Source of the DNA: Albifimbria verrucaria
Taxonomy: Eukaryota; Ascomycota; Sordariomycetes; Hypocreales; Stachybotryaceae
Length of the DNA stretch: 64,000 nucleotides
Assembly (NCBI GenBank): GCA_020081605.1
Contig: JAHREC010000013.1
Location: 5,952,001 to 6,016,000 of the forward strand
Direction: 5' to 3'
Numbering within the stretch: the first letter of the stretch is position 1; each line of letters starts with the position of its first letter. Shown here piece after piece: positions 22,559-35,391 of the stretch. Below the pieces are notes generated by a model that did not search any database, had not been told where the DNA came from, and saw only the letters and a list, made by a program, of their open reading frames with translations. The position numbers and the translations under genes are program-made.

Positions 22559-23742
22559 ATGCAATACGACTCGGACTTCAGGTTCAACATGAACGACAGC
22601 TTCAGTTTGTCCAGCCAGGGCATGTCGTGCCCTTCGACTTCCACCAGCTTCTCCTCCGCCTCTTCAGCATACGATCCTTTCACCCCAAGCTCAAGACGGT
22701 CAACGCCAAACGAACTCAGCCTAGAATTTGAAGGCCACTGCGCTTCTTTCGCAGGCTCCCATCCATTGGACCTCACGCCCCCATCAACAGCCACCTCAAA
22801 ATACATGTTTGGACCGGTACCAATCAAGTCGGAAGCTGAGCAGATGCCGTTTCAAGAGATGCTGCCAATGACCCCGTGAAGAAGCTGGAGGGAATGGCGA
22901 CTGAGTACGACCACATGATGGAGATGAACATGGCTCACCAGCACCCCGTCGGGTCTCTTACGCCTTCCAACTCCTTCGGCATGTACACCGTGTCCCCAGA
23001 AACAGCCATGGGAGCCACCTCATTCATGATGACTCCCACGCAGAGCATCTCAGGCTCGGAAGTCGCCGAGAACACATCCTCGTGGCCATGCGTTAATGAA
23101 AGCCCGATTTCTTTCTTCAACCAAAGAAACCCGGCCCCTCAAGAGATGGAGCTTTTTGAGATGGATCGGCAGTCAATATCACCTCTAAACAGGTACCAGC
23201 TACAAGGGCCTGTCTCGCCCAACCAGATGAGGGCGCACCGAAAGATGATGGTGCACGAGATCCAACGAAAGACCACAGAGCTGCAGCGGGCTCAGATTCG
23301 GGCGTCGAGGAAGCGAACAGGTCGACCCGACGCAGCCCCAGTGGACGTTGTGCGCCGGGCCATGAACAAGTGCAACTACCCCAACTGCCAAAAGGCGTTC
23401 CGCCGCAATGAGCATCTGAAGCGCCACAAGCAAACGTGAGTCATGTCTTTCCCCCAGGATACCCTTGAGCTATGGTTTGCTAACTATGACTTGGCCAGTT
23501 ATCACGGCGAGGGGCCCAACCAGTTTGAATGCGAGTTCTGTGGAAAGAACCAGTTCAACCGCAAGGACAACCTTTACAACCATCGCAAGCTACATGCTCG
23601 TCCCAACAGCAGAAACCGGGGAGTTGAGTACATCCCCGCTGCCGTTGCCATTATCGAGCAAGAGGAGCGCAGTCGCAAGCGCAGGGCGCCACCCAAGGTC
23701 AAGACAGAAATTAAGACAGAGAGGCGGGACAGTGAATACTGA
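22559..23742 (+). CDS. brlA: C2H2 conidiation regulator BrlA
   Basis: Central activator of conidiophore development. The ATG at 22559 opens MQYDSDFRFNMNDSFSLSS, the form typical of Hypocreales BrlA. The N-terminal two-thirds are Ser/Thr/Pro/Met-rich. Two C2H2 fingers lie at the C-terminus. The first is CNYPNCQKAFRRNEHLKRH at about residues 272-290, followed by KQTYH. The second is CEFCGKNQFNRKDNLYNH. A basic tail (SRKRRAPPKVKTEIKTERR) ends the protein. One 63-nt intron (23436-23498) splits the inter-finger linker between the two Thr-codon bases and TATCAC, a position conserved in brlA genes as I recall. One C missing from the CCCC run at 22872-22875 makes a false TGA. Restoring it gives 373 codons plus stop. 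The gene sits alone, with a 5.4-kb gap before and 3.3 kb after. Confidence 0.9.
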
Positions 23743-26700
23743 GGGTCAGGCCACTTCGTCAACGCATCACCGTTGGGGAAAAAATGCCACAAGTCTAGTA
23801 CGCCCAGGTTGAGCTGGACGGTGTCCGGCATGGGTTGACTTGCGAAGCTGCATCGTCATGCGGAAGTGCCGGCCGACAAGGCCTGCCTTTCCACGAGCTG
23901 GGCTTACGGTGACCAGCATGAAGATCACAACCCAGTCTGAGCTTACTGAATCAAAAAGAAGTCGAAGAAGAGGCCGGCCAAAAGTTCTGTCCCGCCAGGT
24001 GTGTGTGTCAAAAGGGCCTAGAGTCTGTTGAGGTGCATGGCTGGCGCCCACCATGCAGCCTCGAAGAAGCAAAAAACAACATATTTTTTCTTGTTACTTG
24101 ATTTGTTCACACGCGGAGAGGCAAAATGCATTTGTTCTCTTGCTTTTTCCAAGGCGCAATCCGGCTTTTGCAGTGCAGGGCCCGCTTTGGGCTCCAGGGT
24201 GTGGCAACTATTGATATCCAAACAGGAGAGGACTTGGGATGGGGAGTTGTGTCTGGTCGTTACAGGGTTGCGCCAGTTTCCATTTGGGGGTTTCAAAGGG
24301 GATTCTACAGGAGAGCAAATGGTTTTGACGTGTACAATGGGGAATAGGAAACAGATGCTGGGAGAGAGGAAGAGGGCGACGGAGAGGGGGTTTCTTTTGT
24401 TGATTGATCATTCAGCTTCCGGATCGAAGCTTGGGAAGTGGAAAGACGGTGACACGCACAACTCACACACAAGAGGGCCCTCACCACGGCTGGGGCATAT
24501 TTCCTTGGAGTAACCAAAACCTTACAGTATCATACTATTACTATTACTACTACCACCATAACCTTGTAATCTAGTATCATATGCTGCCTATCTGCAACAT
24601 GCTGAGCTGGGGAGGACCAGTCAGAGACAATGGAGATTAGTATGGAATGGAAGAAAGCTTGCCTGTTCTCAACCGACGCGCCATTGGTGACTGTGAGAAC
24701 GCAGTCGAGGCGTGTGTCTTAGATCCCTTTGCCACCCAACCAGCTGCCGAGGAATGGAGAGGACGAGGCAAGCCGCGGCCAGCACTCTTGAAACGGCTGC
24801 CTGCGAGTGGCCTGCTACGGGGCGCCACCCTGTCTTGAGGATGCTGGCGGCCCTATCAGTGTCATCGGAGGTTCGGAGTGCTCGAGGGATCTCCCAGGTC
24901 ACTGATAGGCTTTGCACCTGCATACGCCAGAATGGGGATGATGCACGCATTCACGGTAGATGCCGGAGCTGCAACAGCGGGGTGAGACATCTGACGATGA
25001 TTGTCCTAGGATGAGTGGCCTGGGGGTGAGTGGCGTGCCGTGCAGCTTGACCGGTGGCCAGGGTGCTGCATCGAGTCTAATGATGCGGATCCGATGCGCC
25101 GACGTTACGCTTATCGTGTATGCTTTGATTTGAGCTTGTCCAAGTTGCGGTATGCAGAGGCTATCTGATCTTGCCTGTTGATTCGGCCACGACGTTGACC
25201 TTTTGACAAGAAGAGCTGCCCGACATCGACGACCTGGCAGGCTCTGGATGGGCTGCGATGATGGGCTACACCGCAGCTTCTTGGCAAACCCGCAGGATCG
25301 GGCCCGGATGCTGGGACTATGTTCCGCGATACGCTCATGGCACCATGATTCATTGCCACAGTGCCTCGAATGAGCCGTGTCGGCAATAGCTGCAAGCTGC
25401 GACCAGGGTGCGGAGACACTGGTGGCCTGGGCACACGGTGGACTCGTTCCTATTGTTCCCGCAAGTTCTGGAGAGAGAAAGAGAAAGAGAGAAATACAGA
25501 GGTCAATGGCTTGCTTGGCAACTGGGTTCTGGGGAACGTTGAGGTTGCGACATTGAGAGCCTTGCGGTTCTGGTGGTGTGGTGTGGTGTGGTGCGTGTAA
25601 GTCAAAACCAGCACCAGCCAATTCGAGTTGGAGCGTTGTTCTGACGCGACTGGGATGCTAGCACAAGAGCAGTAAAGGATGCGCAGCTAGCTAGCAGACC
25701 CCGCGCGGCTCTTAATCGATCGAGACTAGACGGGGGCATGAATGGGGAACAGATCAAGCGATGAATAGAAGCTTAGCTGGTCAGCTTTGGGCCCAAGCTT
25801 TCCGGCCCAGGTTAGCAGGCTTTAGTGTCGATGGGTAGGATTAGTGGTCCTGGTACGTGGGATTAGCAGCAGACTGTACGAATGTACTGTGCAGGAGACT
25901 GCCAAGGACCTCGCACACGGATAGACAAAGGCAGACGAGGATGGATTTCGGTATGGCCGGTGATGTGATGTCGCGCCCGGAGAACAACCCCGGGGTCCGG
26001 CAGCCGCAGCATACCTTGCCTTACAGTGGCTTGCCATGGCATGGCATATCGTACGTACAGTATCATGCGTGCTGCTCGTGCTGCGTCCAACGTGCGGCAA
26101 ACATCTTGGCATACGGACCCTTTTCCAACATGGGAAACCTTGCAACAGCACACGGCGAGGTGTTGCGGTTGTTTCTTTTCCTCGACGTTGGGCCTCGTGA
26201 CGTCCACTTACACGGGGCGTGCCCAAGCCCTGCTTTTGTTGCAGCGCGCATCGTCTTTCGGACTACTATCTAGGTACCTGTGCTGTAACGCAGTAGCCTG
26301 GCGAGTCTAGCGAGCGCAGCGCCGTGGTCCAGGGGTGTGCGGGGGCTAGCAGCACTGTGGCGGCGGTGGAGCTTGGGGGCTTGGCTCAGCAGGCTAGCGG
26401 CTGTTATTGTTCCGGGAAGGTACAGATGAGCTAATGCGATTCATAAGGCACGGCTCTTGGTGGCCATCGCTCACATTCGTCGTCACATCTCTGAACTTGA
26501 CATGACAATCTTACAGGACTCGCCGTCCAGCCGTCTCTCGGAGCACCACCTCCCTGACTCCTCCACTTTGCTCGCCTCCAGATCCAGCCTTCGCATGCTT
26601 TACCGACATTCTGGCTCCAAGCTCTGTCCATGCCTCTGCCCGCCCGCCCGCCTGTCTGCCCGCCTGCCTGCCTCGTCAGCTTTGCGCAATCAATCATTCT

Positions 26701-27043
26701 CTACTCTGGGAGCGGTGACGCTCGCCATCTGCTCGTGCCGCCACAGAGCTTCCGGGCACCAGACTTCAAGCCATTGAAGATCCCTCGTTGTCTCCTGATA
26801 GGTGCAAGCCCGGGCCCGTTGTGACCTTCTCGCCCACAACCAAAGCACAGCAACGCTCTCGCGACACCCCCACCATCACGCGAAGCTCTCTTCACACAGT
26901 CCACGTCCAGCTTGATCTTCCTATCCGTCTTTGAGATTGGCCAGAATACGACATACACACGGCACCGTTCCCAAGCTAAGCCGCGGCTGGAAAACAGCCT
27001 TCTTTCTTGCCCCTCTTTTCCTCTCAGCCGGCCTCTCCTCACC
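23743..27043. other. 3.3-kb region without supported genes
   Basis: Downstream of brlA. It contains a purine GAGAAA-rich stretch near 25.48 kb, GTGGTGTG repeats near 25.57 kb and a (CCCG/CCTG) array near 26.64 kb. ORFs of up to about 240 codons are present on both strands, but they overlap each other, have random-like composition and no recognisable motif. Confidence 0.55.
26637..26675. repeat. CCCG/CCTG tetranucleotide array
   Basis: About nine imperfect C-C-x-G tetramers in a row, in the upstream region of the LRR gene. Confidence 0.7.
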
Positions 27044-29422
27044 ATGGCGCACCAGCAGCTGCCGTCCTATCAGGAGGCCACTGCGCGCCGCGATTGGCTT
27101 GGTCTTGTTGCACCCTATGCTAGCCTTGCTGACTATCGCGCGTTGTGCCTGGTGAGCGCTCGTTTCTGGAACGCCTTCGCCCCACGGCTGTGGAGGGATC
27201 CTTTATGGTCAGCCCGGCAGCTCGGCCTTGACCCAGGAGATGGTACGCTGACCCAAGCTCTGCTTACCAATCTCGTGCTTCACTCCCGAGCACTTTGAAC
27301 AATATCGTAGCGCTAACTCAAGGAATCCTATTGTTGTAGATATAGCGTGGTGGGGAAACTTTGTCTTCAATAAGCTTGCCCGCGTTCGACCCGCAGTCCG
27401 TTCCCTCGTCCGTGTATTGGATCTGCGAGACTTTGCCAAGGTCACTTACCACTTCTCATCTGATCACCATGCCGCCACTCTTCACAAGGCCATTGAGGAA
27501 GCATTGATTCTTTTGCCCAACGTGATGTCTATTCTTCTCGATGGCCACGAGGACGTTGAACCCCTCCTCCTGCTGCAGCGCCAGCCGAGTAGCGCTAATC
27601 ACCAGTCACTGGTTCTAAGTCTGTCCAATTGTCCGTTGCAGCTTCCTAACGCCTTTTTCTCGGCGCCTAAACTGCAAAGCGCTGTCTATCTTGACTTGTC
27701 TGGTTTACGCGGGTCGATATGGCCTCTCGTCCGATCTAGTCCTCTCCCAGAGCTTCGCGTACTCAAGGTTCGCGGAAGAGAGATTGATGACTCAACTTTA
27801 ATTGCATTGGTGAATAACTATAGACTTCGCCTCTGGAGTTTGGATATGTCCGACAATAAGATCACTGACGGGGCTGTGGAAAGCCTCATCTCGATGTGCT
27901 TTCCAGCGCAAACTTTGCGAACTGATACCCATTTTGAAGTCGAGGGAAGACTCCTAACGTTCAACAAAGGATCGGCCGAGTATGGCACGTTTGGCTACAT
28001 CCAAGAGTCACCATCAAGTCGAGACTTCTCTCATACTGAAAGATACTTTGCCGATACTCCAGACTACACCCCTGACTCGCATTATGAACCACAAGAGCAT
28101 CTAGCCTCTCGCCTGGATGGTTGCCAGTCAATCCTACAGGACTCGGCAAACGCGGCAACCAAAATTTTGTCTGATCCAAACAATGAATTTGCTATTGGGC
28201 GGTTCCGAACATCTCAAGGAATCACCCATATTCAGCTTTCGCGGAATCAGCTTACCAGCTTTGGCTTGCTGAGACTTCTCCGGGGCTCAAACGGCCAGTT
28301 AGAACATGTAGCTTGTGACTCCATGCCTCTCCTCACACTCCCGAGCCGACTTTCCCACGTATGGCCAAGGACGGCCAAGTTGAACAGGATAGTAGGCGGA
28401 GCTCACGCCATTCGACCCGTCTTCTCCTCCAATCTCCGTGTCTTACGTATACATCACTCGTTGGTCACTCATATTCCAACTCTCGAGATGGAGGGCTTGT
28501 CTAAGCTCTCGCGTATCTTCCTCTCAGAAAACTCCATCCATCCACGGGTGGAGCAAGCGTACCGGCACCCCTACGTCCCAGATGCGAACCCGCGACTGTA
28601 TTCTTTGACGCTCACATGTATCCCCGCCGCTCCTCAGGCCCGTTGACTAGAGCGCTAATCCGCTTTCTGGAACAATTGTCAGTACAGGAGCGGGCCATAC
28701 AGGAGGCAAAAATGATGGCGCCATCGCGGCGAGGCCCCAGACTACTTCAGGGACTGAGACACTTACGGTTGGAGTTTGACTCAGACGAGATTGACGATGA
28801 CTTTTCCTCGTCGATCCATTTAGATGCTGGAGAGCTCATGAGCAGTGGGGACACTGGATTCAGCTTCTTTCAAGAACGGATAGACCCTCAGTCCTCAGCG
28901 GAAGGCACAAGTCCTGACGTCAAGATGGCCAACGCTTCAAAGGATGAGGGTGGAGGTTGTTTCTCGGAAATGAACCGAGACAACGATGAGTTTGTGACCT
29001 ATCATGGTCAGTGGAATGGGGAAACATTCTCCGTCCCTGTCTGGATTGGAAGACCTGCACCCCAACATTGTTCTGTCATAAATGATTACCGGAGCTTGGT
29101 TACCGACCAAGGCCTCCGCCTTGGTGTCGGGCCCGCGGGGCCTGATCAGGTTGCTGCTGGTGCTCCAAAAGACTCCTACATCTTCCACACTGCCTGGTGT
29201 GCGGCCATTATGCCCAAGAGACTTGTTCCTCCCAACCATTCTGAGGTGGCTGCAATGTATGATGTGCTTCTAGAGTTGAAAAAGTACCGTGCTGCTGGAA
29301 GAGCCAAGTACATGGCATTGATGGCGCAGAACAGCTCCCAGCCGATCCCGTTGGGACCGCCACATTACTTCTGGACGGGGCATCTTGAAGTTTCAACGGA
29401 ATACACCACGCCGAAAGCGTGA
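27044..29422 (+). CDS. F-box-like, leucine-rich-repeat protein
   Basis: Starts MAHQQLPSYQEATARRDWLG. The next residues, LADYRALCLVSARFWNAFAP, then RLWRDPLW, resemble a diverged F-box. After the intron (27243-27339, branch GCTAACT) come leucine-rich repeats such as LQSAVYLDLSGLRGSIWPLV, LRVLKVRGREIDDSTLIALV and RLWSLDMSDNKITDGAVESL, and later SNLRVLRIHHSLV. The C-terminal 200 residues contain a conserved-looking block with YHGQWNGETFSVPVWIGRP and HTAWCAAIMPKRLVPPNHSE. One C is missing in the run at 28622-28625. With it the sum is 760 codons plus stop. The likely role is substrate recognition in an SCF ubiquitin ligase (inference from F-box plus LRR). No intact orthologue name comes to mind. 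Confidence 0.75.
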
Positions 29423-31085
29423 GAGACGCGATCTCAAATCTAGCGTCTTCATCAAAAGACCCCTTTGGATTGTTGATACTGGACCCTGCCGCAGAGTTTT
29501 GGGATTATACAGTGTCCGCCGCTAATGTGTTGTTGGTTTACGATTTGCCTTCATCCGAATACCAGGGCAAGCATGTCGAGAAGGTTCTCTCCATACCTCA
29601 CTTTTTCGTAGCACTAGAGGAGTTTGCTCCAATGGAACTACTCTGCCAAGGTTGCGGCCTGCGTGAAGGACTTGACACATCACTTACGGGTACCAGTGAG
29701 GTCCAGTCATACCACTGAGGAAGTGTCCTCTCAACTTGGCTGCAAGTAAAACCTCGATTTTCGAACTGTGCTAAACACAAGTTGTCGTCATATTATGTAG
29801 CTTGTCCAAAAGCAACTGATTAGAACCGCAAACTTTGGAGCTGTCGGACTGTGGGAGACTGATCACTAATGGATGCTGTCAACCAACGTCCTCCATGTCT
29901 CACGCCCTTATGTCACGATGTTATGGAAGCCACTATCATGAAGTTACCTGTTGAACCTCAAGGTGCTCGAGCCAACCTCGTCTGCTAGCTTTCTATGGGC
30001 TTAAACAAATGGGGCACTTATTCACAATTTCTTGAATTAGGACTCCGTATCATGATAGTGACCAAGTGCATTGAGCCAGTTGCCACAACTGTCAGATACT
30101 CACGGAAATGACAAAACCATATACTTTTACACAGTATTTTCAGTTACATTTCGCTATTTCAACGACAAATTCTGACAGCAGATGCTGTAAACGCGCCAAA
30201 GGCTGGGAGAATGCAGCTGACGAATTCCGTCTGCCTGAGGCAGTCGAACCCAGGTCCCTTTCTCGCCAGTATCTCATGACAACGACCGTTGAATGTCTGC
30301 AACAAAAACAAGGAACAGTAAAGGATGTCTCGTTACGACTGCGGATATGCGAATTGCCAAGAACCTGTTTTGCTTGGCGGGGTCCTCTGAATGCATCCAA
30401 CATGTGGGCATGCTGCGAAGGACGTTTTTCAGCCGTTCATCGCCGACACACTACTTCGTCATCCACAAAGAAAGAATATAGGCTCCTCCCACTGAGTCAG
30501 GTCCCTAAATTGCGCCTTAGACACCTGTTCTGCTGCGGCCAGCGTGCCCTCCATCAGATCAAACATGGTTCAGACATTCAGCTTAGACAGTGCTCACTCT
30601 TGTGTCTCCGCAACTCACGCCACTGTTGCCAACAGAACGAAACAGATAGGACTATGCTGTGCATATACTTTCAGACCCACCGGTTTTATAAACGCTGTAC
30701 CGCAATAAGAGACTCGGGGAATGCATTCTGATGGAGGGAGTTTAGACAGCGGGCCGTATTGGCTTGACTCGGACAATGGGGTTTGTGTGACTTGATTGCG
30801 GTCAGTGGTCACTTTTTTTAAGTGCTTGGTTGAACAAAGTCCCTATTTCTTACTATTTCGAACTAAATGGTTATACAAGACGGGCGAATCTACGAGCACC
30901 AGTACGGTTGTCGGCTATTGAGCTCTTTCGAACAGGATGCTTTGTCTTCCAAACAAACCAGTACAACCCTTCCATATGAATGAGCTATAGCCGCCGGATA
31001 GAGGAGAGTATCCTGCTCGATTGTCTTTGAGCAACCCGAGTGTGAGACTGAGTTCGTTGTTTCACTTACTGCAGAAGAACATGTC
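29423..31085. other. intergenic region, no supported gene
   Basis: A 207-codon open frame at 30108-30731 is rich in Cys, His and Arg and lacks any motif. A short stretch at 30225-30300 has tRNA-like A-box and B-box words on the minus strand but does not fold as a cloverleaf. I see no convincing gene. Confidence 0.5.
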
Positions 31086-31486
31086 TTACAAAGCCGGCTC
31101 TAAGAGACCTAACCGCATATCGTTCTCAACACTAGCCACTGGCTTTACCATTTTTAAGAGAATTTCGCGTTTCGTTGGAACACCCTTGAACTGAAAAATT
31201 GGTTCAAGTGGCACAATGCACGCTACATATGGACATTCCCCAAAAGCTGGGCCATGGAGATGATACGGGTTAAGAATCTGAGCCCCCACATCCCAGACGC
31301 CACCCGCATGAAGAAATGCGAGATCTGACCATGAAATCGTTCATGCAGGTGCTCTGTCTGATCTTCGCTCTCGTCTGCCGCTCTGTGCAACTCGCTGCAT
31401 GTGTGGTCTGCTGAGATGTCACGCTCCTCAGGCCATGCAGGTCCCGAGCGGACCGTTGGTTCGGGAATGAGAGATGCTGACGCCAT
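31086..31486 (-). CDS. possible small hypothetical protein
   Basis: Two open frames overlap and join into one if a single G is restored to the five-G run at about 31270-31275. This is the same kind of break seen in the known genes here. The joined frame starts MASASLIPEPTVRSGPAWPE and is about 133 residues. It has a Glu/His-rich middle (ESEDQTEHLHERFHGQISHF) and a hydrophobic/Pro part (HLHGPAFGECPYVACIVPLE). It matches nothing I recognise. It may be a remnant of a larger gene. Support is only composition and the coincidence of the frame repair. Confidence 0.28.
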
Positions 31487-31976
31487 GATTACACGCGACC
31501 CCTGTCCCCACGTCAAGGCACCGCGTTATGGCGATCAAAGTGAAGAGGAGAACGGTATGGCTTGACTCTGATCATCCTGCTGCCTAAGTCAGACAGCATG
31601 GTGAGATGCTGTTACAGAAAAAAACGAGTCAGGAAATGGCAGACGCGGTTAACGGCAAGATGTAGCATCTGCGAGAATGTGGGTAGTCATCTAGAGTTTG
31701 AACGTTGATGGTACCTGGGACACGGCAGCTAGGTCCGATGCTGTTTAGCATACACGAAGACACTGACATAATGGGAGACCGCAGCAAACCGTGGTATTTC
31801 CCGATCCCTTGCATTGCAGGACGAGACAGGCAAAGCTCTCTTGATTATGTGTTTCACAGCATTTTGTACTATGCAGCTTGAATGCAGCCTTGATACTGCG
31901 TGTATGGGCAGAAATATCACTTTTGTTAAACTAGAATCTACGGCAGGCAAGCCGGCCTGCTAGGCTCCAGTTCCGG

Positions 31977-34900
31977 CTAAGCATACTGCAGTCTATCATC
32001 GGTCCATCCCGGCCGCAGATGCGACCCGTCGAATAGCATATCGTAGCTCGAAGTGTGAACGTAGTCCAGGAACCATTCTACCTTTAGCTCCACACCTTCT
32101 GCGTCCTGGCTCCATACAGTGAAAGCAATAGTGTTATCACCATTGTAGTCGAGAATGCCAGGAGGCACGGGGAAGTCGATCTGGTGGCCGATATGGGGGT
32201 TGAAGCGGCCGTACTGGTAGCCGTTGACGAACAGCAGAGCACGCAGGCGGTTAGAGTGAGCAGGGTTCGAGGGCGTGAAGGTGTCGTCCGAGGTAGATGT
32301 TAGTCGGAAAGAGATGGATACGTCCAGACCGGCGGGAACCTTGAGAGGGACAACTGTGCGGTAGACACGGGCACCAGCGCCGGAGAGAGCGAATGTGCCG
32401 TTGTTGTCTGGCTCTTTGGTCCAATCGTCGTCAGGGTACCCGGGGAGGTGCATTCCCAAACGCTCCGCGTACAGACCGCCTTCGTTCAGAGGACCCTGAC
32501 AGGGTCGATGTTATCATGGCGACCAGCGGTGCCGGCAATCTTCCACTGGGTGAACTTGTAAGAGCTGCTAGGCCCAACAAGCGTAGCGTTAGTGATACCA
32601 CGAGGCTCGATAGCCTGCTCTCTCAATCCGTGACCGGAGTTATCCATCATGACAACGAGCACGTTGTCCTTGTCATCATGCAAGGTAGCGTTCTTGAAAG
32701 AGAAGGTCTGGCCCGCGTCCCCAATGTAGGAGAAGCCGTGATAGGAGCCGATATAGTCTGAGTTCAGCCAGACAGACCAGCCAAAGCCAAGACCACCGAT
32801 GAGGTCCAAAAGATGCCCGTGGGAGGCTTATCAGTGGTTGGGAAGGTAGCTCGGTAGATGTGGTTACCGGTGTGAATTTTGTAGTCGTCCACATACAAGA
32901 CGGGGTTGTTTGCAGCCGGCTTTGTCGGGTTGTATGTCTCCTTGTTGTCAGCAACTACAGGTCGTTAGCTAAATCCTCGTTGTTGTGACAATCATCGTAA
33001 TGCAACTTACCAACCCAAGCTGGAGAGTCCGCCTTATAATCTTCTTGGATTTCAGGAAGACTGTCGGCAGACTTCCAGGGACCAAGAGTGGGAAGCTCAA
33101 ACTCTGCAGGGCCTTCGACCTCAACGACGTACATCCCAGCGTTCTTCGACTTGATAGGGACTCTCTCGCCATTCCACCAGATCGAGCAGAGGCCACGAGG
33201 GCCGAAGACGGTCATAGTGGTGGACTTTTCTTCGTCGCCAGTCAGGTGCAGCGCATGCTTGGCCTTGTCATATGATGCTGAGCGCACAAGGTAGGGGCCT
33301 TGCACAAAGACTATCATACCGTTAGCTAGATCCATTGTTCCTGTGGGTTGTAAATGCTTACCAGTCTTGTTCACCGGGGTCATGGGGTCGTTATCAAGCG
33401 TAGGAACCCAGAAGTAGTATGCAGCCTGACGGTCAAGGAGCAGAACCCGAGCTCCATCATCCAGGTCAATGACTGTAACTCCGCTCTTCTGCACATAGCT
33501 GATGACAATCTCATCGTCTCCAGACTTGACATCAAGCTTATCCACGTGCGACTCTCCAGAGACCTTGGCGTCACTTGCGCCCTTGATCTTGATTTCACCT
33601 GCTTCATCGAATGGCAACCACAGAGCAAGTACCTCGGATCCGTCAATGATGGCGTAGCTCAGGACCTCTGCGGTGGAGTAAATGAGCTTCTTGCCACCGA
33701 AAGTAAAGTCAGTGACCAGAATCTTGGCTTGGTGGCCGTTTATGGTGATCTTGCTGTCTCCCTGGGGATAGTCAGCTCTCCCTCGGAAGTCTTGACGTTC
33801 AGCTTGAACGTTTCCTTGGTGCTAGAGGTCGAGTCATCGTGCATGACGACGTAGAACGCAGCGTTGGTCTCGGGGTTTCTCAGCTCGGAAGTAGTGATTG
33901 CCTTGTTATCAGCGTACGAGGTGTCGTTGCCTAAGCGATCGGTGTGGGTAAGGTCCTTGGCGACCCTGGTGAAGAGGGTAAGCAGTTTTGTTTCGTAGAA
34001 CTTCTCCCAGATCTTGCGGTTCTCCGATACGGGCGATGAATAGTCGTAGCTGGTTGCTACAACAGGGCAAGCATGCCAGCCCCAGTTGGTCCCGCCGTAC
34101 AGCATATAGAGCGAGATGGCGGTAATGCGCTGGAAGATCAGGTTGCGGTAGAACATGTTGGCGAAGTCGGCACCGATGTCCTTACGGCAGCCGCCTCGGG
34201 GCCTCCGAACGGGTTGTAAGAACCACCCTGGAATTCGGGTACGAAGTTGGGCTGCGAGGGTGATTGAGCGGTGAAGTAGTCGTAGTAGTTGACAACCTTG
34301 TACGGAACGTACTGGCCGTTGGTTCCTGTACACTCACTGATGTTGCAGCTCCAGCAAGACGGGTAGCTGTCTACACCAACGACGTCAACATTTCCGGTAG
34401 CGTTGGAGAAGTCCTTGGACCAGGAGTATCCCCTCATGTTGGGCGCATTGTGACTGAGAGGCACGTCAATACCCTGCTCTCGGGCGACATCTTGCAGCTC
34501 CTGCATGTAGTTGGCAATGGGTGGGTTAAGAACTCGCTGCTGGATGTTCTTCCACTGGCCGTTGAGCTCGTTTTCGATCTGGTACATGATGACGTTTCCG
34601 CCATTGGTGACCAGGTGCGGCGCGATGAGTTGAGAAATCTCCTCCCAGTAGGGCTTCCAGGTAGCGGTGTATCTCTCGTCATCGTCGCGGAGAGCTCCAT
34701 ATTCTCCGGTGGTGAGGTACATGGGGAAGCCACCAGCATTCTCTTCTGCGTTGACGTAAGGTCCGGGCCTCATAATGACATACAATCCAACCTCTTTGGC
34801 AATGGAAAGGATGGAGGTGAAGTCGTGGGCTCCGGTCTCGAAGTCATTGAGTCAGGAGTCACGCTGTGGTAGCCCCAAGAGTTGTAGATGGAGAAGGCGT

Positions 34901-35391
34901 TGAAGCTGTAAGTTGTTAGCAGGAGTGTGTGAGTTTGATACAGTTGTTATAGCTTACCCTCCTGCCTTAATCTTCTCAAGGAGTTCGCGCCATATTTCAG
35001 GCCTATATAATCGATCAGATTTCAGTTGGTAAAATCAATTGACTTGCGGGTGCTTACACGGGATAACGCCAGGGATGAAACTGCGGTTAAAGTCAACACC
35101 GGCAGATTTTAGCCACGGGTGAATTGTGATTCTCTTACCTCTCCCGAGAACACGAACAGTCGCTCGCCATTGACATAGTAACTATAGTGGTCCCTTCATG
35201 CTAGAGTATCAGCGCAATCCAAACGCAGAGTTTGTCAACACGGCCGGGTCATATTACCATTGAACCACCTTGTTCAAGCCATTGTCATGGATCGGCCATT
35301 CCAAGCCCGGAACATCTTGAGCAGAGACGAGCCCGGAGAGCGCCGTGGCTGCGGCGAGCGCCACAAGCTGCTTGACCCGAGGGAAACCCAT
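31977..35391 (-). CDS. lacA: secreted beta-galactosidase, GH35
   Basis: Hydrolyses terminal beta-D-galactosides outside the cell. The signal peptide is [20 protein letters not shown], then LVSAQ. Several small introns lie in the first 500 bp and near 33.3 and 32.95 kb. GH35 motifs are present: [31 protein letters not shown] with the acid/base Glu, and [17 protein letters not shown] with the nucleophile Glu. After the barrel come beta-galactosidase domains 2-5 and the jelly-roll ends (for example [20 protein letters not shown]). The length of about 1000 residues is usual for the fungal enzyme. Frame breaks include a missing C at the run seen as GGGG 33764-33767, a missing base near 34194, and one near 32820. 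LacA-type enzymes are normally induced by lactose or galactose. I see no regulatory site I can defend. Confidence 0.93.

Noticed and set aside
29419..29718. 99-codon ORF just after the LRR gene, possibly its continuation
   Set aside because: It starts at GTG and overlaps the LRR stop, but no family pattern shows the protein should continue. The LRR frame already sums to whole codons at 29422.
30225..30300. tRNA-like A-box and B-box words on the minus strand
   Set aside because: There is an AACGGT-type A-box and a GGTTCGA B-box at a suitable distance, but T-stem, anticodon stem and acceptor do not pair. At best a decayed tRNA fragment.
30108..30731. 207-codon ORF on the plus strand
   Set aside because: Rich in Cys, His and Arg with no domain, overlaps other ORFs, and includes the tRNA-like fragment. 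Reads as non-coding sequence.
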